Shown here in pieces: positions 6,239 through 13,674 of a stretch of DNA of 13,674 nucleotides (its first letter is position 1; each line of letters starts with the position of its first letter). The notes beneath the pieces were generated by a model. The model was given only the letters and a program-made list of their open reading frames with translations, searched no databases and was not told where the DNA came from. The position numbers and the translations under genes are program-made. This DNA is from Solimonas sp966252075 (GTDB lineage Bacteria > Pseudomonadota > Gammaproteobacteria > Nevskiales > Nevskiaceae). The DNA is taken from the NCBI GenBank assembly GCA_966252075.1, contig CBINNP010000080.1, positions 1-13,674 on the forward strand. Reading direction: 5' to 3'.

Positions 6239-9200
6239 CTACTTGCGCTCGATGGTATAGAGCAGATCGCCGCCGGACTGCACGCCGGTCTCGGTCTGGA
6301 CCTTGAAGCCCTTGCCGATGTCGTACTGCATCCGGAAGGTGTGGCCGGGCTGGAACAGGCCGACGCCGTAGGCGATGAACAGCTTGGGCGACAGGTACTT
6401 GCCGACCGTGAACATCGCCTGATCGTTGGTCTGGCCGGGCTTGGCGCCGACACTGACCTCGTCGATGCCGATCTTCGAGCCCAGCCGGCCAGCCAGCCAT
6501 TCGCCGCCGGCCAGACCGAGCGAAGTCGCGGCGTTGCCCACCATCGCCTTGTCGGTGGCACTGGTGGTCTGGTTGATCGGCCGGCCGAGGATCAGCCAGC
6601 CCAGCTGCTGGTCCTGCGGCATCGGCGGCGTGGAGAACAGCTTGAAGTCCGGCCGGTTGAGCGTGCCGCGCACCTGCAGGCCGACGGTGATGTCCTCGGT
6701 CGGCTTGCGCGTGGCACGCAGCTCCAGGCCGGGCTCGGTCACGGCGCCGCCGGTGAAGATCAGCCGCCCGGTTTCGATGTTCAGGTCTTGCCCGTACGCC
6801 TTGTAGTGGCCGTCGACCAGGCGGATCTCGCCGCGCGCGCGCGTCACCAGCCCCGGCTGCTCGATCGCCTGCACCGAGCCTTCGAGGTCGGTTTTCAGGC
6901 CGAAGCCTTCGAGATGAACCTTGTCGCCGAGCTTGAGCGTGACGTCGGCGCTGATGTGCAGATCCTTGCGTTGCTGCGCGCCGGGGTCGTTGCCGACCAG
7001 CACCTCGTCGCTGCTGGCGGCGATGCTGCCGTCGCCCAGCGATTTGGGCGTGATCTCGGCACGCGGCACGGTGACGCTGCCGGTCACCTTCAGATTCTGT
7101 TCTGCCAGGGTGATGCGCAGATCCGGCGACACCCAGGCGCGCACATCGCTGGTCTTGGCGGCCTGGAAGTTCTCGCCGCGCAGCGTCAGATCCAGCGCCA
7201 GCGGATCACGCCGCGGGTCGACGCTGCCGGCCAGATGGACGCGGCCTTCGCCCGAGCTCGCCTCGCCGTCGATGCGCAGCGGTGCGGCGCCGTCGGCGTC
7301 AACGCGTACGCCGATCTCGCGCAGCTCGATGCCCGGCGACACCAGTTTGAGCGTGCCGTCGGACAGCGCCAGTCGGCCGCGCGGGTGGGGCTCGGCGAGC
7401 GTGCCGGACAGCTGCAGCGTGCCATTGATATGACCGCTGGCGGCGCCGATCTCGACATTGATCAGCGGCAGCCACGACAGATCCGGCACGTCGGCGTGCA
7501 GCGTGCCTTCCAGCGGGCGCTCCATGAACACGGCGCCCGGCGCCAGCCGCGCCTGCAACTGCAGCGCGCCGCTGGCGAAGGGCAGGTCCACATCGATGCG
7601 CGTACCGGCACCGTCGTCGTCGACCACCAGCCGCGCCGGCCTGAGTTCGATCGGCGTCAGGCCGCCGAGCTGCCAGCGGCCGGCCTCGGTGGCGACATCG
7701 GCGTGCAAGTCCTGCAGGCCGGCCGGCCCGAACTCGGCGAAGCCGCTGGCGTGTAGCCGGACGTCGACCTGGGCGCCGCTGGGCAGCAGCGGCTGCAGAT
7801 AGCTCAGCGCAAAGTCCGACAGCGCCACATCGACGCGGCTGACGGTCTTGTCGCGCTTGAGGCTGAGGCAGGCGCGCGCCTCGCCGGCGCGCAGGCAGGT
7901 GGGCTCGACGCTGGGCGTGGCGCTGAGTGTCAACGCGGTCGGCTGTTCCAGCTGCCAGGCGGCGAGCTTCTTCGGCGCGATCCTCGCCTCCAGAAGCCGG
8001 CCGGTCCAGGCCGGCCTGGCGAGGTCGAGCGCGCCTTCGGCGGCCAGCGTGAAATCGCCCTCTTTGCTGTCGATGCCGGCGCTGATCCGATGCGCGCCGA
8101 CCGGGCCGTGCACGCCCAGCGTCGCGCTGCCGACGTCGACGCCGGCGTCGAGCTCGCGCAGCTGCAGATCCAGATCGAGCCGGCCGCGCGGGTCGAGGTC
8201 GGCGACCAGCGTGGCGGTGGCCAGCCGCAGGGTCCGGTAGCTGAGCCGGGCGCCATGCAGGTCGGCAGTGACGCGCGGCTGCCGCAGCGGCCCGCGGGCG
8301 CTGAGCGCGCCGCGCAGCTGGCCCTGCAGGCCCGGCCAGGCATCGGCCAGATCGGCGGCGTCGAGCTGTGCCTGCGCGTCGAGCGTCGGCAGCACCTGGC
8401 CGGAGGCCTGCAGCTGCACGCGACCGCTTTGCGCGGCCAGGCTGTCGAGGCGCAGCTGCATCTCGCCCTCGGCGGCGCTGCGCAACAAGCCGCTGGCGTC
8501 CAGCTTGAGGGGATAGTCGCGCAGCTTCGAATCCTGCAGCGCGACACTGAAGCGCACTTCCGGCCGGCCATCGCGCAGCGTGGTGCTGGCCTTGAACTGG
8601 CCGTTGATCAGGCCCGGCAGTTCCGGCAACAGGAGTTCAGGTCTGATGCCAGCCACGCGACCTTCGCCGTCGAGCCTCAGGCCGTCGGTCCAGGCCAGGC
8701 GCAGCTTCGCATCAAGCCGGCCGTCCAGCGCCTCGGCATGCAGGCGCTCCAGCGTGACGCCGGACTGCGAGCCGCGGCCCTCGCCGTCGATCCGCACCGT
8801 CAGCTGCGGCAGCTGTGCCGCGCCGCGGAGGTCGAAGCGGTAGTCGTCGAGGCTGCCACGCCAGTGCGCCTCGCCGCCGCCGCTGTCGAGCTGTTGCGTG
8901 GCGCCGCCGCTGGCGGTACCCGGCGGCGGCCAGGCGATGCGCTGCCAGCGCAGATGCAGGTCCGACGCCGTTCCGTAGCCAAAGCGCCCTTCGAGCGTAG
9001 CGATTGAAAAGCCCTGTGCGTGCAGCGGCTGCAGCTCGATCGCGTCCGGCAACAGCCGCGCCGCGCCATCGAGGCGCGCGCGGCCGACCCAGGGGGTGGT
9101 CGCCGCCAGATGTTCGACCACCACGCGGTCGCCGATCCAGCTTGCCGCCAGCTCGATGGCGTCGATCAGGATCGGCTCGCCGCCGCCGGCTTCGATGCGC

Positions 9201-9649
9201 AGCTGGCCCAAACTGGCCTCGCGTACGCGCAGGCCGAACGGCAGCGCGGTGATCGCGCCATGCCCGTCCCTGGGCTTGTCCTCCGGCGCCGGCTTGAGCT
9301 GCACACGCACGAGATCGGCGCGCAGTGAGTCGACAAGCAACTGGCGGCGCAGCAACAGCACCGGCAGCTCGGCGCGCAGATCGGCGTTGCGGATCTCGAC
9401 GTCGGCGGCACCCAGGCTCAGCACCAGGCGGTCCACGTGCAGCGGCCCCCACAGCCGGCCGCTGATGCCCTCGACCCGCAGCACGCCGGCGCTGAGCCTT
9501 TCCGCCTGACGCAGCGCCAGTTCCGAGCCGGCACTGCTGAACAGCACGAAGATCACCGCACCGACCGCCAGCGTCAGCGCCAGCCCCAGTACCGCGTTGG
9601 CGACCAGGAACACCAGGCGCAGCACCGCATATAGCGTCGCGCGCGTCAC
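6239..9649 (-). CDS. tamB: TamB, inner-membrane component of the translocation and assembly module
   Basis: A 1136-residue AsmA-like bridge protein. One N-terminal membrane helix (about 8-38, rich in Leu/Val/Ala) anchors it in the inner membrane. The long middle is beta-rich with many alternating strands (LDLDLQLRELDAG-type repeats), as expected for the hydrophobic groove that spans the periplasm. The last 200 or so residues are the conserved TamB C-terminal domain (DUF490), with GRLIFTGG, GWLILGRP, GLFQPGHTFRMQYDIGKG and a terminal YTIERK. The family works with TamA in outer-membrane protein insertion and in lipid transport across the periplasm. The start is GTG at 9649, overlapping the tamA stop as GTGA, with GAGG 8 nt upstream; it places the membrane helix right at the N-terminus. 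The frame stays open upstream to 9835, but that part is inside tamA. Slightly shorter than the E. coli protein, with no sign of damage. Confidence 0.95.
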   Translation of the reverse strand: MTRATLYAVLRLVFLVANAVLGLALTLAVGAVIFVLFSSAGSELALRQAERLSAGVLRVEGISGRLWGPLHVDRLVLSLGAADVEIRNADLRAELPVLLLRRQLLVDSLRADLVRVQLKPAPEDKPRDGHGAITALPFGLRVREASLGQLRIEAGGGEPILIDAIELAASWIGDRVVVEHLAATTPWVGRARLDGAARLLPDAIELQPLHAQGFSIATLEGRFGYGTASDLHLRWQRIAWPPPGTASGGATQQLDSGGGEAHWRGSLDDYRFDLRGAAQLPQLTVRIDGEGRGSQSGVTLERLHAEALDGRLDAKLRLAWTDGLRLDGEGRVAGIRPELLLPELPGLINGQFKASTTLRDGRPEVRFSVALQDSKLRDYPLKLDASGLLRSAAEGEMQLRLDSLAAQSGRVQLQASGQVLPTLDAQAQLDAADLADAWPGLQGQLRGALSARGPLRQPRVTADLHGARLSYRTLRLATATLVADLDPRGRLDLDLQLRELDAGVDVGSATLGVHGPVGAHRISAGIDSKEGDFTLAAEGALDLARPAWTGRLLEARIAPKKLAAWQLEQPTALTLSATPSVEPTCLRAGEARACLSLKRDKTVSRVDVALSDFALSYLQPLLPSGAQVDVRLHASGFAEFGPAGLQDLHADVATEAGRWQLGGLTPIELRPARLVVDDDGAGTRIDVDLPFASGALQLQARLAPGAVFMERPLEGTLHADVPDLSWLPLINVEIGAASGHINGTLQLSGTLAEPHPRGRLALSDGTLKLVSPGIELREIGVRVDADGAAPLRIDGEASSGEGRVHLAGSVDPRRDPLALDLTLRGENFQAAKTSDVRAWVSPDLRITLAEQNLKVTGSVTVPRAEITPKSLGDGSIAASSDEVLVGNDPGAQQRKDLHISADVTLKLGDKVHLEGFGLKTDLEGSVQAIEQPGLVTRARGEIRLVDGHYKAYGQDLNIETGRLIFTGGAVTEPGLELRATRKPTEDITVGLQVRGTLNRPDFKLFSTPPMPQDQQLGWLILGRPINQTTSATDKAMVGNAATSLGLAGGEWLAGRLGSKIGIDEVSVGAKPGQTNDQAMFTVGKYLSPKLFIAYGVGLFQPGHTFRMQYDIGKGFKVQTETGVQSGGDLLYTIERK

Positions 9650-11415
9650 AGGCCCACCCTCACGCCGATGTGCAGGCGTACCGGATCGCGATCGGCGTCG
9701 AGCGGATGCGCCAGGTCGACCTGGATCGAACCGACCGGCGCGCGGTAGCGCAGGCCGGCACCGACACCGTGGTGGAACGCCGGTGCCGGATCGTCGGAGA
9801 CGCCGCCGGCGTCCCAGAACACCGCCGCGCCCCAATTGCGCCAGACCAGGGTCTCGGCCTCGACGCTGAAGGTGGTCAGGAAGTTGCCGCCGATGACCTT
9901 GCCGTCGCTGTCGGTCGGGCCGAGCGCCTGATAGTTGTAGCCGCGCACCGACTGATCGCCGCCGGCGAAGAAGCGCTGCGAGGCCGGCAGCCGGCCGAAG
10001 TCCTCGACGAAGTTGGCGCCGTACTCATAGCGGCCGAGCAGGCGCGCCTTGCGACCCAGCGGGTACGCCGCCTTGGCGATGCCGTGCACCTGCAGGAAGC
10101 TGACCGTCGAGAAGATGTTGTGTGCACCGCCGTGGGTGTCGGCGTAGAGCGACCAGCCATGGCGGGCGTAGATGGGGTCATCCAGCGAACTGCGGTTGAG
10201 CGTCAGCCCCGGCATCAGCAGGTCGGCGGTCACGCTGTCCTGGCCCAGTGTGGATTCCTCGTGCAGATAGCTGACGCTGTAGCGGCGTTGCCACTTGCCC
10301 GGCGTGCGCGTCAGGCCGACACCAAAGCCTCGCAGCTGGCTCTTGCCGGACACGTAATCCTGTTCGCCGATGTTGCCGTTGATCGAAAACACATCGCCGG
10401 CCTTGTTGCCGAGCGGAATGCGGTATTCGCCGACCACCGCATTCCTGATCTCGGACACCTGGGTGTCCACGCGAAAGGTGTGACCGTACTGGTTGATCTG
10501 GCGGAACTCGGCGCCGATCAGGCCGCGCATGCCGGTGTCCGTGCCGTAGCCGACGCCGAAGTCGTAATGCTGCGATTTTCTGGGCGAGGTGCGGATCAGG
10601 ATCGGCACTTGCCGATCGACCGCCGCATCCTTCTGCGGAATCACCTCGATGTTCTGGAAGTAGCCGAGGTCGCCGAGTGCGAACTGCGTGTTCAGCAGCA
10701 GCTGCGGATCGTACGGCTCGCCTTTCTGGATCTTCACGTAGCGGCGCAGGAACTCCGGATTGAGCTGGCGTCCGCCCTCCTGCTGCTCGACGGTGAAGTC
10801 GCCGAAGTAGTAGCGGGGCCCGGTGTCGAACTGCAGCGCCGCCTCGGCGGTGTTGTCGGACGGCTTCACGCGCAGCTCGGCGACGCGGTACTGCGCGTCG
10901 AGATAGCCCTTGGCGTAGGCGGCGCTCGACAGCAGCACCTTGGCCTCGTCGTAGCGGCGGTGTTCCAGATCCTCGCCTTCCTCGAGACGGCGATGCATGC
11001 GCTCGATCTCCGCCTCGAACTCGCCCGCGCCTTCGCCGCTGAGTTCGATCTGCACACGCTCCAGCTTGGTCCGCGGCCCCGGGTGGATCGTGTAGACCGC
11101 CTGCCAGTCGGGCGCTGCGCCGCTGAGCGCCGCATCGATGAAGGGGTTGTAATAGCCGAACGGTCGCAAGGCCTCGCGCAGCTCCGGGCCGGCGCGGCGG
11201 TGCAGGCGGTCCACCGCGGCCTGGTCGAGGTCCTTGTCCCTGGCGTGGTCGCGAATCGTCAGATAGTTCTCGGCGTTGATCTTGATCTCGCCGCTGACGC
11301 CGCGCACTTCGACACGGATCTGCGCGCGCGCCACGGCCGGCAGCAGCATCGCCAGCAAGGCGAGGCGCAGGATCTTCACCGCGGTGGAATGTCCGAACGG
11401 CCGGAATGCGGGCAT
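9646..11415 (-). CDS. tamA: TamA, outer-membrane Omp85-family barrel of the translocation and assembly module
   Basis: A 589-residue Omp85-superfamily protein. A signal peptide (hydrophobic run about 14-27) probably ends at VARA-Q around residues 28-32. Three POTRA domains follow (about 33-110, 112-195 and 200-278), then a 16-strand barrel domain (about 281-589). RFFAGGDQSVRGY (481-493) contains the VRGY motif of the conserved L6 loop that defines the superfamily. The protein ends with strand-like LHIGVRVGL. It works with TamB, whose gene overlaps by 4 bases. I chose ATG 11415, the first ATG in the frame; a GTG at 11460 extends the frame, and a GTG at 11379 would begin directly with the signal peptide. 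No clear Shine-Dalgarno precedes any of the three. It lies 77 bp downstream of lysR on the same strand and may have its own promoter. Confidence 0.93.
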   Translation of the reverse strand: MPAFRPFGHSTAVKILRLALLAMLLPAVARAQIRVEVRGVSGEIKINAENYLTIRDHARDKDLDQAAVDRLHRRAGPELREALRPFGYYNPFIDAALSGAAPDWQAVYTIHPGPRTKLERVQIELSGEGAGEFEAEIERMHRRLEEGEDLEHRRYDEAKVLLSSAAYAKGYLDAQYRVAELRVKPSDNTAEAALQFDTGPRYYFGDFTVEQQEGGRQLNPEFLRRYVKIQKGEPYDPQLLLNTQFALGDLGYFQNIEVIPQKDAAVDRQVPILIRTSPRKSQHYDFGVGYGTDTGMRGLIGAEFRQINQYGHTFRVDTQVSEIRNAVVGEYRIPLGNKAGDVFSINGNIGEQDYVSGKSQLRGFGVGLTRTPGKWQRRYSVSYLHEESTLGQDSVTADLLMPGLTLNRSSLDDPIYARHGWSLYADTHGGAHNIFSTVSFLQVHGIAKAAYPLGRKARLLGRYEYGANFVEDFGRLPASQRFFAGGDQSVRGYNYQALGPTDSDGKVIGGNFLTTFSVEAETLVWRNWGAAVFWDAGGVSDDPAPAFHHGVGAGLRYRAPVGSIQVDLAHPLDADRDPVRLHIGVRVGL

Positions 11416-11421
11416 CGATCT

Positions 11422-11427
11422 ATTATC
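11422..11427 (-). promoter_or_regulatory. Candidate -10 element for tamA
   Basis: GATAAT on the minus strand matches 5 of 6 consensus bases and is one of few AT-rich spots here. Standard spacing would put the first transcribed base at about 11415, the A of the chosen tamA ATG. Either the mRNA is leaderless or the GTG at 11379 is the true start. No good -35 is seen. Confidence 0.3.
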
Positions 11428-11492
11428 GGCAAGCGCCTGCCGAAAATCTTCCGTCGCCACTCGTGCGAGATGCGCGACGGTATCGGCAGGCT

Positions 11493-12383
11493 CTAGGCTC
11501 CCAGCGGCGCCTGATCGATCAGCGCCAGGAACGCCTGCATCGCCGGGCTCGCCCAGCTGTTCCTGAGGCGCAGCCGGTACAGCGGTCGTTGAATGCTGAG
11601 GCCGCGCACCGGCACGACCTTCAGCGTCTTGGCGGCCAGCTCGGTGCGGATCGCGAACGACGACAGCACGGCGATGCCGATGCCGGTGGCCACCGTCTGC
11701 TTGATCGCCTCGGTACTCGCCAGCGTCATCGCCGGCCGCAGGCTGACGCGGCGTTTGGCGAACGCCAGCTCGGTAACGGCGCGTGTGCCGGAGCCGATCT
11801 CGTGCATCAGCATCGGGAATTCGAGCATGCGAGCCAATGTCACCTTGGTCTCGCGCGTCAGCGGGTGACGCGGCGCGGCGACCAGCACCAGCTCGTCATT
11901 GGCGCAGACGCGGTAGTCGAGCATCTCGGTGCCGACGATGCCTTCGGCAAAGCCGATATCGATCTCGCCGGCGATCAGCTGCGCCTCGATCGCCCGCGTG
12001 TTGTCGACCTGCAGCGACAGCTCGACGCCCGGATGCTGCTGGCGATAGGCAGCCAGCACCGGCGGCAGCAGGTAGGCGCCGATCGTGCGGCTGGCGCCGA
12101 TGGCGATGCGTCCGCGCGTGCGCTTCTGCAGATCGCCGAGCGCCTCCTCGGCTTCGGTCTCGATCGCGAACAGGCGGTTGGCATAGCCAAGCAGCAGGCG
12201 GCCGGCTTCCGTCAGCCGCACGCCGCGCGGCAGGCGGTCGAACAGCGTCACGCCCAGCGTGCGCTCGAACTCGCCCAGCTGGCGCGACGCGGCGGACTGG
12301 CTGATGCGCAGCCGCTGCGCGCCGGCGCTGACGCTGCCGCAGGCCGCCACCGCCTGGAAGATCGCGAGGTGATTGAGGTTCAT
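11493..12383 (-). CDS. LysR-type transcriptional regulator, probably of sulfate activation genes
   Basis: A 296-residue LysR family DNA-binding regulator of normal length. Residues 1-60 form the winged helix-turn-helix (GSVSAGAQRLRISQSAASRQ near 16-35), followed by a linker helix and a two-lobed effector-binding domain (about 92-290). The stretch HEIGSGTR (194-201) resembles the ligand loop of the CysL/YeiE/CbbR group, which includes sulfur-metabolism regulators; this subgroup placement is tentative. I chose the ATG at 12383 because MNLNHLAIFQAV is the usual family start. An in-frame ATG at 12410 would add nine residues and has a weak GGA upstream. It is divergent from cysC, with two LysR-type boxes between them, so it probably activates cysC-sat and represses itself. 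The effector is not known from sequence; APS, sulfite or O-acetylserine would be guesses. Confidence 0.9.
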   Translation of the reverse strand: MNLNHLAIFQAVAACGSVSAGAQRLRISQSAASRQLGEFERTLGVTLFDRLPRGVRLTEAGRLLLGYANRLFAIETEAEEALGDLQKRTRGRIAIGASRTIGAYLLPPVLAAYRQQHPGVELSLQVDNTRAIEAQLIAGEIDIGFAEGIVGTEMLDYRVCANDELVLVAAPRHPLTRETKVTLARMLEFPMLMHEIGSGTRAVTELAFAKRRVSLRPAMTLASTEAIKQTVATGIGIAVLSSFAIRTELAAKTLKVVPVRGLSIQRPLYRLRLRNSWASPAMQAFLALIDQAPLGA

Positions 12384-12424
12384 GCCTGCCGGCACCGCGT
12401 CTGTGCGCATGACTGAAGTCCGTT

Positions 12425-12439
12425 ATGACTTTAATGCAT
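12425..12439. promoter_or_regulatory. LysR-type operator box 1 (recognition site candidate)
   Basis: ATG-N9-CAT, an inverted repeat containing the T-N11-A core (T at 12426, A at 12438) typical of LysR-family sites. Its centre is at about -65 from the predicted cysC start, the usual position of the high-affinity site. It shares ATGACTT with box 2. Confidence 0.5.
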
Positions 12440-12446
12440 GCAGAAC

Positions 12447-12461
12447 ATGACTTGTCTTTAT
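12447..12461. promoter_or_regulatory. LysR-type operator box 2 (activation site candidate)
   Basis: ATG-N9-TAT, with the same T-N11-A core (12448 and 12460) and the same ATGACTT start as box 1, exactly 22 bp downstream, so on the same face of the helix. Its centre is at about -43, abutting the predicted -35 element, as expected for the weaker activation site. Confidence 0.45.
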
Positions 12462-12490
12462 TTTTCATATGGGCGGCTTGCGCGTAGGAT
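12462..12490 (+). promoter_or_regulatory. Candidate sigma-70 promoter of cysC-sat
   Basis: TTTTCA (12462-12467), a 17-bp spacer, and TAGGAT (12485-12490); each hexamer matches 4 of 6 consensus bases, fitting an activator-dependent promoter. The predicted first base is about 12497, leaving a leader of about 33 nt that holds AGGA ahead of the cysC ATG. Confidence 0.45.
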
Positions 12491-12529
12491 CGCGCCCGTC
12501 GCCGCCACCCCCGTCGCAGGAATTGCAAG

Positions 12530-13147
12530 ATGACCGAACAGAAAGCCACCAACGTCCACTGGCATGAAGGCGAAGTCACCCGCGCCGATCGCGCCCGCCT
12601 GCTCGGCCAGAAGGGCGCCACGATCTGGTTCACCGGCCTGTCCGGCTCCGGCAAGAGCACGGTTGCGGTGGCGCTGGAGAAAGTGCTGTTCGAGCGCGGC
12701 AAGCTGTCGTACCGCCTCGATGGCGATAACGTGCGCCTGGGCATCAACAAGAACCTGGGCTTCTCGGCCGAGGACCGCGCCGAGAACATCCGCCGCATCG
12801 GCGAGATCGCCAAGCTGTTCGTCGACTCCGGCGTGATCGTGCTGTCGAGCTTCGTCTCGCCGTATCGCGCCGACCGCGATCTGGTGCGCCAGCTGCACGA
12901 GGACGCCGGCATGGACTTCATCGAGGTCTACGTCGACGTGCCGCTGGCGGAAGCCGAGAAGCGCGACCCCAAGGGTCTCTACAAGAAGGCGCGCGCCGGC
13001 CAGATCAAGAACTTCACCGGCATCGACGACCCCTATGAGGCGCCGGAAGCGCCTGAGCTGGTGCTGCCGAGCCACGAGATGAGCCTGCAGGCGGAAGTCG
13101 CCGCCGTGCTCGAGCTGCTCGCCGCCCGCGGCATCGTCGCCGCCTGA
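12530..13147 (+). CDS. cysC: Adenylylsulfate (APS) kinase
   Basis: A 205-residue cytoplasmic kinase that phosphorylates APS with ATP to give PAPS, the activated sulfate used for reduction or sulfation. Family motifs are complete: P-loop GLSGSGKST (36-44), the DGDNVR segment (64-69), the SFVSPYR loop with Ser110 (the position called the phospho-serine loop in the family), and the lid region KRDPKGLYKKARAG (144-157) followed by NFTGIDDPYE (161-170). The length is typical of a stand-alone CysC rather than a CysNC fusion. The start ATG has AGGA upstream with roughly 8-nt spacing. It is the first gene of a likely two-gene or longer unit with sat, 26 bp apart, so APS is made and used by neighbouring products. 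Probably controlled by the divergent LysR regulator. Confidence 0.97.
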   Translation: MTEQKATNVHWHEGEVTRADRARLLGQKGATIWFTGLSGSGKSTVAVALEKVLFERGKLSYRLDGDNVRLGINKNLGFSAEDRAENIRRIGEIAKLFVDSGVIVLSSFVSPYRADRDLVRQLHEDAGMDFIEVYVDVPLAEAEKRDPKGLYKKARAGQIKNFTGIDDPYEAPEAPELVLPSHEMSLQAEVAAVLELLAARGIVAA

Positions 13148-13162
13148 AACCCTTCACCGATT

Positions 13163-13167
13163 AAGGA
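13163..13167 (+). promoter_or_regulatory. Ribosome-binding site deciding the sat start
   Basis: AAGGA lies 6 nt before the ATG at 13174. The in-frame ATG at 13168 directly abuts it and is too close to be used, so the protein should begin MIKPHG. Confidence 0.65.
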
Positions 13168-13173
13168 ATGCCC

Positions 13174-13674
13174 ATGATCAAGCCCCACGGCTCCGAGACG
13201 CTCAAGCCGCTCTACGTCGAAGACACCGCCCGCCGCGAACAGCTCGCCAAGGAGGCGGAAAGCCTGCCCAGCCTGCTGCTGAACTCGGCCGCCGCCGCCA
13301 ACGCGGTGATGCTCGGCGCCGGCTACTTCAATCCGCTGCCGGGCTACATGAACAAGGCCGACGTGCTCAGCGTCGCGCAGAACCTGAAGACCGCGAGCGG
13401 TCTGTTCTGGCCGGTGCCGATCGTCAACCTCACCCAGGAAGCCGGCATCCAGCCGGGCCGTCTGGCGCTGCGCGATCCCAACGTCGATGGCAAGCCGGTC
13501 ATCGCGGTGATGGACGTGCAGGCGGTGGAGACGATCAGTGACGAGGAACTGCAGCAGGTCGCGCAGCAGATCTTCGGCACGCTCGACGGCAAGCACCCGG
13601 GTGTGAAGACCTTCCTCAGCCTCGGCAACACCTTGCTGTCCGGCCCGATCGAAGTGCTGAACTACAGCTACTTC
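13174..13674 (+). CDS. sat: Sulfate adenylyltransferase (ATP sulfurylase), N-terminal part (3' truncated)
   Basis: The first 167 codons of a gene that runs off the right edge. The sequence is typical of the single-chain (PUA-like plus catalytic domain) ATP sulfurylase, not the CysD/CysN type. MIKPHGSETLKPLYV opens the N-terminal PUA-like domain; SLLLNSAAAANAVMLGAGYF (about 33-52) and PLPGYMN (54-60) are family signatures, and FWPVPIVNLT (78-87) marks the entry to the next strand region. The catalytic QxRNP and HxxH motifs lie beyond the window, so activity cannot be judged. The enzyme converts sulfate and ATP to APS and pyrophosphate, feeding the CysC product encoded 26 bp upstream. In assimilating bacteria this serves cysteine synthesis; in sulfur oxidisers the same family can run in reverse to make ATP, and the pairing with cysC favours assimilation. 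Confidence 0.94.
   Translation, partial: MIKPHGSETLKPLYVEDTARREQLAKEAESLPSLLLNSAAAANAVMLGAGYFNPLPGYMNKADVLSVAQNLKTASGLFWPVPIVNLTQEAGIQPGRLALRDPNVDGKPVIAVMDVQAVETISDEELQQVAQQIFGTLDGKHPGVKTFLSLGNTLLSGPIEVLNYSYF

Noticed and set aside
6215..7756. Long + strand open frame (513 codons) opposite tamB
   Set aside because: A shadow of the conserved TamB C-terminal domain; no recognisable motif or ribosome-binding site of its own.
9670..11496. Long + strand open frame (608 codons) opposite tamA
   Set aside because: Mirror of the Omp85 barrel and POTRA coding sequence; low-complexity composition and no protein features.
12458..13075. Minus-strand open frame opposite cysC
   Set aside because: Antisense to a complete APS kinase. 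Such mirror frames are common opposite conserved P-loop genes in GC-rich genomes.
1..13674. Mobile elements, CRISPR arrays, tRNA or rRNA genes, defence islands
   Set aside because: No transposase or integrase, regularly spaced repeats, cloverleaf-like sequence or target duplications were seen. Genes are tightly packed with uniform composition.

Overview
The window looks like chromosomal DNA of a high-GC proteobacterium, most likely a gammaproteobacterium (a Nevskiales or Xanthomonadales relative would fit, but this is inference). Support comes from the outer-membrane TamA/TamB pair, a Blc-type lipocalin, a single-chain ATP sulfurylase beside an APS kinase, and very GC-rich third codon positions that produce long mirror ORFs on the opposite strand. 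I see no mobile element, tRNA, rRNA or CRISPR array.

Layout, left to right. (1) The 3' end of an alpha/beta-hydrolase carboxylesterase gene on the + strand (2-277). It meets a long minus-strand block tail to tail with only 8 bp between the stop codons. (2) A minus-strand light-sensing operon (5526 down to 286) in the order bphO heme oxygenase, bphP bacteriophytochrome histidine kinase, single-domain response regulator, REC-PAS-HisKA-HATPase-REC hybrid kinase. The junctions are a 4-base overlap, a 2-base gap and a 4-base overlap, so the four proteins are probably translated in a coupled way. BphO should make biliverdin from heme, BphP should bind it through Cys16, and phosphate should then pass to the receiver proteins. 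(3) A minus-strand lipocalin gene (blc) just upstream of bphO. (4) tamA and tamB on the minus strand, overlapping by GTGA, encoding the translocation and assembly module that links the inner and outer membranes. (5) A minus-strand LysR-type regulator. (6) Divergent from it on the + strand, cysC (APS kinase) followed by the start of sat (ATP sulfurylase), which runs off the right edge; together they activate sulfate to APS and PAPS.

The 146-bp region between the lysR and cysC starts holds two T-N11-A boxes that share ATGACTT and lie 22 bp apart. They are centred near -65 and -43 relative to a start predicted from a -35/-10 pair. This is the classic arrangement for LysR-type activators and suggests that the regulator controls cysC-sat and probably itself. 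Most of the window is ordinary and well recognised. The parts most worth a second look are this operator and the two-kinase, two-response-regulator light operon, in which no DNA-binding or enzymatic output domain is visible.
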